Shown here: positions 1-4,658 of the stretch, one piece after another
Position numbering within the stretch: position 1 is the stretch's first letter
Layout: every line of letters starts with the position of its first letter
Assembly (NCBI GenBank): GCA_032123495.1
Contig: JAQBFG010000036.1
Location: forward strand, 1 to 7,528
From: JAAERC01 sp032123495
GTDB lineage: Bacteria; Zixibacteria; MSB-5A5; GN15; PGXB01
Length of the DNA: 7,528 nucleotides
Reading direction: 5' to 3'
Translations under genes and position numbers: made by a program
Notes under the pieces: model-generated
The model's database searches: none
Told to the model about the DNA's origin: nothing
The model's input: the letters and a program-made list of their open reading frames with translations, nothing else

Positions 1-180
1 ATTTTTTTCTTGCAGGAAATATTTAACATTTCTATTCTCCTTATAATTGAGTGTTATAATAGGTTTGAATATTGTATGAATGATACAAATTTGATAAAAA
101 TAGATGGCAGCGAATACGGAATAAATGAGTGTACTATTATTAATATGAACAAAAAGGAATTAATTCTAAAACAAACCTAA
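1..180 (+). CDS. possible 3' end of an unrecognised gene running in from the left edge
   Basis: This frame has no stop codon from base 1 to a TAA at 178-180, giving 59 sense codons in very AT-rich DNA where stops should be frequent. It ends 10 nt before the Shine-Dalgarno sequence of the histone-like gene, so it could be the tail of an upstream gene in the same operon. An internal ATG at 76 would give a 34-residue peptide beginning MNDTNLIKIDGSEYG, but it has no good ribosome binding site. I recognise no domain. Codon use is rich in ATA, TTA and CTA, unlike the neighbouring genes. TATAAT hexamers lie inside it, which argues that the region may instead be a promoter and the open frame chance. 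No function is proposed. Confidence 0.27.
   Translation: MFFLQEIFNISILLIIECYNRFEYCMNDTNLIKIDGSEYGINECTIINMNKKELILKQT
42..60 (+). promoter_or_regulatory. two -10-like TATAAT hexamers upstream of the histone-like gene
   Basis: Exact TATAAT hexamers occur at 42-47 and 55-60, about 150 nt upstream of the histone-like start. Neither has a convincing -35 box at 16-18 nt, and AT-rich DNA yields such hexamers by chance. A short inverted repeat (TTGTAT at 72-77, ATACAA at 83-88) lies just downstream and could be an operator. This is a weak call. Confidence 0.25.
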
Positions 181-206
181 AACCCTCATGGAGGAAAGGA
201 AAAGCA

Positions 207-608
207 ATGGCAGTAAAGAAAAAAGCAAAAGCCAAAGCCAAACCCAAAAAGAAAGTGGTTACCAAAAAAGCCACCAAGAAATCAGCGGTCGGTATGGCCT
301 GGACAAAGGCAGAGATTGCAGCTTTAAAAGTTGGCTACAAAACCAAAGCAGCTTCCCAGCTAGCCAAAGAAATGAAACGTACATTGGCATCAGTGCGTGG
401 TAAAATCAGCGCCCTGGGACTGACCAAAGGTCCGGCCAAGAGAAAAGTTGCGGCAAAGAAAAAAGTGACCAAGAAAAAAGTCGTAAAGAAAAAAGCGGCT
501 CCAAAGAAAAAGGTTGCCAAGAAAAAAGTCGAGAAGAAAAAAGCGACTCCAAAGAAAAAGGTCGCCAAGAAAAAAGTGACTAAGAAAAAAGTCACCAAAA
601 AGAGATAA
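207..608 (+). CDS. histone H1-like lysine-rich protein with SANT/Myb-like DNA-binding core
   Basis: This 133-residue protein is about 39% lysine (52 Lys, 4 Arg, only 3 acidic residues) and almost certainly binds DNA or RNA in the nucleoid. Residues 1-28 are a basic tail. Residues 31-73 form a compact helical segment starting AWTKAEIAALK and ending SVRGKISALGL, the pattern of bacterial and phage SANT/Myb-like helix-turn-helix domains (early Trp, central Leu/Tyr, 'RT.ASVRGK' recognition helix). Residues 74-133 are a long KKKVx repeat tail like the C-terminal tail of eukaryotic H1 and bacterial Hc1/AlgP-like proteins. The ATG at 207 is preceded by GGAGGA at 190-195, a strong Shine-Dalgarno; the earlier ATG at 188 is in another frame and overlaps that site. 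The gene stands alone, ending at a terminator shared with enolase. A role in chromosome compaction or regulation is inferred; low complexity makes homology assignment difficult. Confidence 0.9.
   Translation: MAVKKKAKAKAKPKKKVVTKKATKKSAVGMAWTKAEIAALKVGYKTKAASQLAKEMKRTLASVRGKISALGLTKGPAKRKVAAKKKVTKKKVVKKKAAPKKKVAKKKVEKKKATPKKKVAKKKVTKKKVTKKR
456..605 (+). repeat. in-frame 48-bp tandem repeats encoding KKK-rich tail
   Basis: Residues 84-133 of the histone-like protein fall into three units: 84-99, 100-115 and 116-133. The first two have the pattern KKKVx KKKVx KKKAxP (16 residues, 48 bp: 456-503 and 504-551); the third (552-605) keeps KKKVA KKKVT KKKVT and ends in KKR. The nucleotide copies differ mainly at third positions and in the Ala/Thr/Glu/Val spacer codons, so they arose by duplication and then diverged. 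Such arrays can vary in copy number between strains. Confidence 0.8.
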
Positions 609-651
609 TGACAAACTTGGTTTCTTAAGTTTCCCAGGGAAGGGAAAAAAT

Positions 652-678
652 AGGGAATCGTTTAAGTGAAACTTCCCT
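652..678. other. hairpin just before the shared terminator
   Basis: AGGGAA (652-657) and GTTT (660-663) pair with AAAC (669-672) and TTCCCT (673-678), leaving a two-base TC bulge and a five-base loop AAGTG. It lies between the histone-like stop codon and the GC-rich terminator. It could be a 3' mRNA stabilising structure for the plus-strand transcript. No function is established. Confidence 0.5.
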
Positions 679-681
679 AAA

Positions 682-709
682 AAAAGCCCCGTCTTAGGAC
701 GGGGCTTTT
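682..709. terminator. bidirectional intrinsic terminator between histone-like gene and enolase
   Basis: A perfect 12-bp stem (AAAAGCCCCGTC at 682-693 with GACGGGGCTTTT at 698-709) closes a TTAG loop. On the minus strand it is followed by a run of seven T (complement of A679-685), an ideal U-tract ending enolase transcription 52 nt past its stop. On the plus strand it is followed by TTTTGATTTAT, which should also end the histone-like transcript. Both convergent genes therefore share it. Confidence 0.92.
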
Positions 710-760
710 GATTTATCCGTTATTTTATAGATACAGATTATCGACACTGACTAAATATCA

Positions 761-2056
761 TCACTCCAGATTATAAAATACCTTTTTACCAAGATACTGC
801 GCTTTAGGGCCAATTGACTCCTCAATCCGAAGAAGCTGGTTGTACTTGCAAATCCTGTCGGTGCGACAGATCGATCCGGTTTTAATCTGCCCTGTTCCAG
901 CCGCCACGACCACGTCTGCTATAGTGCTGTCCTCGGTCTCACCACTGCGATGAGACACAACCGCAGTAAATCCGGCTTTCTTGGCCATCTCTATTGTATC
1001 GAGTGTCTCGGTAAGAGTCCCGATCTGATTAAGTTTTATCAAAATCGAATTTGATGACTTCTCCTTGATTCCACGAGCTAATCGTTTGGGATTGGTTACA
1101 TAGAGATCATCGCCAACAATCTGAATCTTTTTCCCAAGCTTTTCGGTCATCAGCTTCCAACCATCCCAATCATCTTCGGCCAAGCCATCTTCGATTGATA
1201 TAATTGGATACTTATTGACTAAATCAGCGTAAAAATCAATCATCTTTTCAACCGGTAGTTTTTTTCCTTCTCCCGCAAGATCATAAATCTTTTTCTTGGT
1301 ATCATAAAACTCGGTCGAGGCCGGATCAAGCGCAAGGAAAATATCTTTTCCAGCTTTATATCCTGAAGCTTCAATTGCTTTCATAATTATTTCAAGCGCT
1401 TCTTCGTTTGATTTTAAGTCAGGCGCAAAACCACCTTCGTCTCCAACAGCAGTATTATACCCCTTCTTTTTCAAAACCTTTTTCAGATGACCAAATATCT
1501 CTGCCCCCATCCTTAATGCTTCCGAGAACGATTTCGCTCCAGTTGGCATGATCATAAATTCCTGCAAATCAACATTATTGTCCGCATGTTTTCCGCCATT
1601 AAGAATATTCATCATCGGAACAGGTAACAGTTTACAATTGACGCCACCGATATATTCATAAAGATACCGACCAACCGATTGAGCCGCCGCTCGCGGTGTC
1701 GCCAGCGAAACGCCAAGGATAGCATTGGCACCCAGGTTTCCCTTATTTTCGGTCCCATCAAGTTTGATTAAAAAATTATCGAGCGTGACCTGATCATACG
1801 GATCAAGACCATTCGAAATAATCGCCGGTGCGATCTTTTCATTGACATTTTTGACCGCTTTTAAAACAGACTTGCCAAAATACCTCTTTTTATCGTCATC
1901 ACGAAGTTCAACCGCTTCATAACTACCGGTCGATGCTCCCGATGGCACCGCTGCCCGGCCCAGTGAGCCATCGCTGAGGACGACATCAACTTCCACTGTT
2001 GGTGTTCCTCGCGAATCAAGAATCTGACGCGCCACGATGTAATCAAAATCAGACAT
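761..2056 (-). CDS. eno: enolase (phosphopyruvate hydratase)
   Basis: Enolase converts 2-phosphoglycerate to phosphoenolpyruvate in glycolysis and gluconeogenesis, in the cytoplasm, using two Mg ions. The 431 residues match the usual bacterial length. The N-terminal domain begins with the conserved ILDSRGTPTVEVDV. Catalytic and metal residues are all present: Glu166 (in DLQEF), Glu207 (in GDEGGFAPD), metal ligands Asp244 (LALDPA), Glu289 (SIEDG) and Asp316 (GDDLYVTN), catalytic Lys341 (in ILIKLNQIGTLTET), His369-Arg370-Ser371 (SHRSGETED) and Lys392 (IKTGS). The ATG at 2054-2056 follows AGGAAGGA (2064-2071) at 7 nt spacing. Minor unusual residues are TPR at 120-122, where VAK or NAK-like sequences are common, and KTGSICRTDR near the C-terminus; neither touches a catalytic position. 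The gene is divergent from the sugar genes and ends at the shared terminator. Confidence 0.98.
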   Translation of the reverse strand: MSDFDYIVARQILDSRGTPTVEVDVVLSDGSLGRAAVPSGASTGSYEAVELRDDDKKRYFGKSVLKAVKNVNEKIAPAIISNGLDPYDQVTLDNFLIKLDGTENKGNLGANAILGVSLATPRAAAQSVGRYLYEYIGGVNCKLLPVPMMNILNGGKHADNNVDLQEFMIMPTGAKSFSEALRMGAEIFGHLKKVLKKKGYNTAVGDEGGFAPDLKSNEEALEIIMKAIEASGYKAGKDIFLALDPASTEFYDTKKKIYDLAGEGKKLPVEKMIDFYADLVNKYPIISIEDGLAEDDWDGWKLMTEKLGKKIQIVGDDLYVTNPKRLARGIKEKSSNSILIKLNQIGTLTETLDTIEMAKKAGFTAVVSHRSGETEDSTIADVVVAAGTGQIKTGSICRTDRICKYNQLLRIEESIGPKAQYLGKKVFYNLE

Positions 2057-2063
2057 CTATTCA

Positions 2064-2071
2064 TCCTTCCT
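2064..2071 (-). promoter_or_regulatory. Shine-Dalgarno of enolase
   Basis: AGGAAGGA on the minus strand sits 7 nt before the enolase ATG. The same octamer occurs before the epimerase at 3029-3036, suggesting this organism favours AGGAAGGA-type ribosome sites and supporting both starts. Confidence 0.85.
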
Positions 2072-2222
2072 GTTTTAAAATTTTGCCCAAATCTAAATTT
2101 TGGAAAAATTAATGGCAATATAAAAATCATAAGAGTGTTCACATACAACTCAGAATATTTTTCCGGAGCCAATAAAAGTTAAAATTACTCAAAAAATATT
2201 AGGTCAAAACAAAATTCAAACG

Positions 2223-2228
2223 TATATT
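2223..2228 (+). promoter_or_regulatory. -10-like TATATT immediately upstream of the nucleotidyltransferase
   Basis: The divergent intergenic region 2057-2239 is strongly AT-rich and should hold promoters for both flanking genes. TATATT at 2223-2228 is the best -10-like hexamer for the plus-strand gene, but no good -35 lies 16-18 nt upstream. If used, transcription would begin only a few bases before the ATG at 2240, which would fit the lack of a Shine-Dalgarno there. On the minus strand I found no pair of boxes for enolase that I would defend. Confidence 0.25.
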
Positions 2229-2239
2229 TTGCAATATTT

Positions 2240-2971
2240 ATGAAAAATAGACCAAATAAAACTTCGAACAAAATTAAACAGGCAGTAATTTTAGCCGGTG
2301 GTAAGGGAAAAAGACTTCAGCCATACACAAAGATCCTCCCAAAACCGCTTTTCCCGGTTGGGGAACAACCGATAATTGAGATATTACTGCGCCAATTGGC
2401 CAAAGCTGGTATAAAGGAAGTTATTCTGGCGGTCGGTTATCAGGCTGAACTTATAAAGGTTATTTTGGGTGATGGTTCACAATTTGGTCTTAAAATCCGC
2501 TATGTTTTAGAAAAAACTCCGCTTGGGACAGCAGCTCCCTTGAAAAAGATCAAATCTCTGGATCTAAATTTTCTGGTTTTAAACGGCGATCTTCTCACCG
2601 ATCTGCCTTTTACCGATTTTATTAAGGCGCATTTAGATGCCAAAGCTCCGGCGACAGTTGCCGCCTTCAAGCGCTCGGTAAAAGTTGATTTTGGTGTAAT
2701 TTCCGCAGAGGCCGACAAAATCATTAAATATTATGAAAAACCGACCCATCGCTATCTGGTTTCAATGGGTATTTACGCATTTAATCGAAATATTATAAAA
2801 TTTATCCCAAACGGGAAATTTGATTTTCCGGACTTGGTTAACAAGCTAATAAAAGCGGGCGAAAACCCGTCAATTTATCCATACAATGGCCGCTGGTTTG
2901 ATATTGGACGACCGGCAGACTGGGAAGCGGCTGACAAGCTTTTTCAACGTAAACGCAGGCTCTTTTTATAG
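2240..2971 (+). CDS. sugar-phosphate nucleotidyltransferase (NDP-sugar pyrophosphorylase family)
   Basis: This 243-residue protein is a single-domain member of the NTP_transferase family, which joins a sugar 1-phosphate to an NTP to give an NDP-sugar and pyrophosphate in the cytoplasm. The signature runs from VILAGGKGKRLQPYT (16-30) into LPKPLFPVG (33-41). Further motifs are the nucleotide-binding GTAAPL (96-101; GTAGPL is more usual), the metal-binding Asp117 in LNGDLLTD, the EKP at 166-168, and WFDIGRPADWEAA (219-231), where Asp221 should be the second metal ligand. It lacks the C-terminal left-handed beta-helix of GlmU/GlgC and the extra domain of ManC, so it resembles stand-alone mannose- or heptose-1-phosphate guanylyltransferase-like and RmlA-like enzymes; the exact sugar and base are not decidable here. 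The ATG at 2240 is the only usable start before the signature, yet it has no Shine-Dalgarno. The epimerase follows after 74 nt. Confidence 0.92.
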   Translation: MKNRPNKTSNKIKQAVILAGGKGKRLQPYTKILPKPLFPVGEQPIIEILLRQLAKAGIKEVILAVGYQAELIKVILGDGSQFGLKIRYVLEKTPLGTAAPLKKIKSLDLNFLVLNGDLLTDLPFTDFIKAHLDAKAPATVAAFKRSVKVDFGVISAEADKIIKYYEKPTHRYLVSMGIYAFNRNIIKFIPNGKFDFPDLVNKLIKAGENPSIYPYNGRWFDIGRPADWEAADKLFQRKRRLFL

Positions 2972-2989
2972 GCAGAAGGCTCAGAAATA

Positions 2990-3018
2990 TTTACCGCTGC
3001 CGATATAAAATATATATA
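2990..3018 (+). promoter_or_regulatory. weak promoter-like pair ahead of the epimerase
   Basis: TTTACC (2990-2995) and TATATA (3013-3018) are separated by 17 nt in the 74-nt gap between the nucleotidyltransferase and the epimerase. Each box matches the sigma-70 consensus at four of six positions. It could give extra epimerase transcription, but the surrounding alternating AT makes chance likely. Confidence 0.25.
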
Positions 3019-3045
3019 TTGAATTTTAAGGAAGGATAACTATCT

Positions 3046-4014
3046 ATGAAATATCTGGTTACCGGCGGCGCCGGCTTTATCGGCAGCAACATTGCACATG
3101 AACTCAGCAAACGCGGCGAGCAGGTCAGAATTATTGATAATTTCTCGACCGGACTCAGATCGAATATTGCCGATATTCTCGATTCGATCGAACTGATTGA
3201 TGGTGACATCCGCGATTTCTGGACAGTTCGCGAAGCAGTTGAGGGCATAGATTATATTCTGCATCAGGCTGCATTACCATCGGTACCACGATCGATTTCA
3301 AACCCTTTGACTTCAAATAGTGTCAATATTGACGGCACCCTTAACATACTAGAGGCGGCTCGTCAGGCTCATGTCAGACGAATTGTTATGGCCTCGTCAT
3401 CATCTGTTTATGGCGATACTCCGGTTTTGCCGAAACATGAAGAGATGAAACGACATCCTTTGTCACCTTATGCTATCACCAAGATGACTAATGAAGAATA
3501 TGCCCGCGTATATTATGAACTGTACGGTTTGGAAACAGTCTGCCTGAGGTATTTTAATATCTTTGGACCGAGACAGGATCCAAATTCCGAATATTCAGCC
3601 GTTATTCCGAAATTTATCGCCGCTTTGCAATCGGGACAGCCGCCAACCGTTTTTGGCGATGGTGAGCAATCGCGAGATTTCACCTATATTGACAACACGG
3701 TCAATGTTAATCTGCTGGCGACAACTGCCGAAGCTGCACCAGGTAATGCTTATAATGTTGCCTGCGGCGGACAGTTTACTCTTAATACGCTGCTTGATGC
3801 CCTCAGAGAAATTATCGGCGGCGATACCAAAGCAATATATCAGCCGGCACGGAAAGGTGATATCCTTCATTCCTTTGCCGATATCTCCAAGGCTGAACGC
3901 GATTTGAATTACAAACCGACAGTAGGTTTCAAAGAAGGCTTGAAATATACGGTCGATTGGTTTGTCAATAAAATGAATTCTGAGACACCTATCGGCGGAA
4001 TAAAAATCGGCTAA
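3046..4014 (+). CDS. NAD-dependent UDP-sugar 4-epimerase (extended SDR; UDP-GlcNAc/Glc type)
   Basis: This 322-residue extended short-chain dehydrogenase/reductase should interconvert 4-epimers of UDP-sugars in the cytoplasm through a transient 4-keto intermediate on bound NAD. The Rossmann motif GGAGFIGSN is at 7-15, Asp31 in DNFSTG should bind the adenosine ribose, HQAALPSVPRS lies at 73-83, and the catalytic set is the Ser cluster 117-120 (ASSSSVYG) with Tyr142 and Lys146 (YAITK). LRYFNIFGPRQ (167-177) and GDGEQSRDFTYIDN (204-217) are substrate-domain motifs typical of WbpP/VipB-like UDP-GlcNAc 4-epimerases and GalE relatives. Ser276 in GDILHSFAD aligns with the GalE gatekeeper Tyr299, leaving room for an N-acetyl group. 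The ATG at 3046 follows AGGAAGGA (3029-3036) at 9 nt. With the upstream nucleotidyltransferase it probably supplies sugars for a surface polysaccharide. No terminator follows; its stop overlaps that of the convergent gene. Confidence 0.93.
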   Translation: MKYLVTGGAGFIGSNIAHELSKRGEQVRIIDNFSTGLRSNIADILDSIELIDGDIRDFWTVREAVEGIDYILHQAALPSVPRSISNPLTSNSVNIDGTLNILEAARQAHVRRIVMASSSSVYGDTPVLPKHEEMKRHPLSPYAITKMTNEEYARVYYELYGLETVCLRYFNIFGPRQDPNSEYSAVIPKFIAALQSGQPPTVFGDGEQSRDFTYIDNTVNVNLLATTAEAAPGNAYNVACGGQFTLNTLLDALREIIGGDTKAIYQPARKGDILHSFADISKAERDLNYKPTVGFKEGLKYTVDWFVNKMNSETPIGGIKIG

Positions 4015-4316
4015 TTATCAAAGAGATCGTCGAATTTTTTCTTTTTATCATCTTTTGATTCAATATCTCTAACAATCCGTCCGCCTGATTGGATCGCCTG
4101 ACGAATCTGAAAATAATCACAGAAATTTGATTTTTCTTTGTTTGGTATCGGGGTATCAATATGTTCGCGACATTGTGAACGTGACATCGGATCAAAGAAA
4201 CGGCAACCACGGCAACAGCGCTGGTCAGCGAGACATTTATCGCAGGCATCAGCCCGCATTACTTTGCCCTCTAATCCGGTCGCTAGCCCGCAACTCCAAC
4301 AGATCAATCCAGCCAT
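4011..4316 (-). CDS. uncharacterised Cys-rich zinc-ribbon-like protein
   Basis: This 101-residue protein begins MAGLICWSCG and has nine cysteines: Cys6/Cys9 and Cys25/Cys28 form a CxxC-15-CxxC pair like a zinc ribbon, Cys34/35/38 make a CCxxC cluster, and Cys49, His52 and Cys66 follow in CREHIDTPIPNKEKSNFCDYF. The spacing would suit one or two Zn or Fe-S sites. The C-terminal third (about 73-101) is charged, with DDKKKK, and looks disordered. No signal peptide or membrane segment is seen. I recall similar conserved hypothetical proteins in environmental Gram-negative bacteria but no function. The start at ATG 4314-4316 is preferred because GAGG lies 10 nt upstream and a good promoter sits about 45 nt upstream; an in-frame GTG at 4344-4346 would add ten unremarkable residues. 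The TAG stop overlaps the TAA of the convergent epimerase in CTAA (4011-4014). Confidence 0.82.
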   Translation of the reverse strand: MAGLICWSCGLATGLEGKVMRADACDKCLADQRCCRGCRFFDPMSRSQCREHIDTPIPNKEKSNFCDYFQIRQAIQSGGRIVRDIESKDDKKKKFDDLFDN

Positions 4317-4362
4317 ATTCCCGCTACCTCTTATGCTAACAGTCACTAAATTTAGTTATTGG

Positions 4363-4390
4363 AATATAGTATCAGTGACAGTTTTTTCAA
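4363..4390 (-). promoter_or_regulatory. sigma-70-like promoter for the Cys-rich gene
   Basis: Reading the minus strand, TTGAAA (4385-4390) is followed after 16 nt by TATATT (4363-4368). Each box matches the consensus at five of six positions. The start of transcription would fall near 4356, giving a leader of about 40 nt to the ATG at 4316. GTCACT (4342-4347... region) and AGTGAC (4374-4379 region) form a short inverted pair around the -10 and could be an operator. Confidence 0.55.
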
Positions 4391-4650
4391 ACCGAATTAT
4401 TTGGTGATTCCGCTCTCGTTTCGTGATGTCGCGCCGCCGCGCGCGATATTGTGCAAATTATTTTACTAACCGACAGCTCTGTCCCGCTGGCTACGGCATA
4501 AACAAGCTATGATATCCTTCGTATCAAGATGATTCTTCAATACTGTCTGGTATATTCTGCCACAATTGCCGGTCGGTCATAATTGAAAAATACGGGAATT
4601 CGGATTCCTGGCAGTTAATATGGTTGATTTTATAACGAATCGCCATCAGG
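4391..4650. other. gene-poor stretch between Cys-rich gene promoter and permease
   Basis: No confident gene is present. The stretch holds a GC-rich hairpin (4429-4446), a possible 44-residue ORF overlapping the permease stop (4524-4658, minus) and a second out-of-frame open stretch (4466-4576, minus). It should contain the 3' end of the permease transcript, yet I see no hairpin followed by a U-tract. The GC-rich patch near 4429-4446 contrasts with the AT-rich surroundings. Confidence 0.5.
4429..4446. repeat. GC-only hairpin
   Basis: TCGCGC (4429-4434) pairs with GCGCGA (4441-4446) around a CGCCGC loop. It is downstream of the permease on the minus strand, but no T-run follows on either strand, so it is not a standard intrinsic terminator. 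It may be a Rho-dependent 3' end structure or an extragenic repeat. Confidence 0.4.
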
Positions 4651-4658
4651 TCACTCAT
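4524..4658 (-). CDS. possible small ORF coupled to the permease, perhaps a decayed gene
   Basis: A 44-codon ORF starts at ATG 4656-4658 and overlaps the permease stop by 8 nt (ATGAGTGA), a geometry typical of translational coupling. The product starts MSDLMAIRYKINHINC and ends NIPDSIEESS; it is soluble-looking with no recognised domain. There is no Shine-Dalgarno, so it would need re-initiation by ribosomes finishing the permease. In another minus-strand frame a second open stretch continues to a TAG at 4466-4468 with protein-like residues (HLDTKDIIACLCRSQRD), so the two could be halves of one gene broken by a frameshift. I do not recognise either part. It could equally be chance. Confidence 0.3.
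   Translation of the reverse strand: MSDLMAIRYKINHINCQESEFPYFSIMTDRQLWQNIPDSIEESS

Noticed and set aside
188..403. Plus-strand 71-codon frame starting at the ATG in the histone-like ribosome site
   Set aside because: It overlaps the lysine-rich gene in another frame; the low-complexity Lys/Ser/Gln product is a shadow and the ATG is part of the GGAGGA region.
335..614. Minus-strand frames of 87 and 74 codons opposite the histone-like gene
   Set aside because: They are the Phe/Leu-rich complement of AAG/AAA lysine codons; no ribosome site and no protein-like composition.
1861..2172. Minus-strand 103-codon frame overlapping the enolase start
   Set aside because: It is out of frame over conserved enolase sequence and has no recognisable motif.
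4127..4407. Plus-strand frames opposite the Cys-rich gene
   Set aside because: The minus-strand protein has dense conserved-looking cysteine motifs, a promoter and a ribosome site; the plus frames have none.
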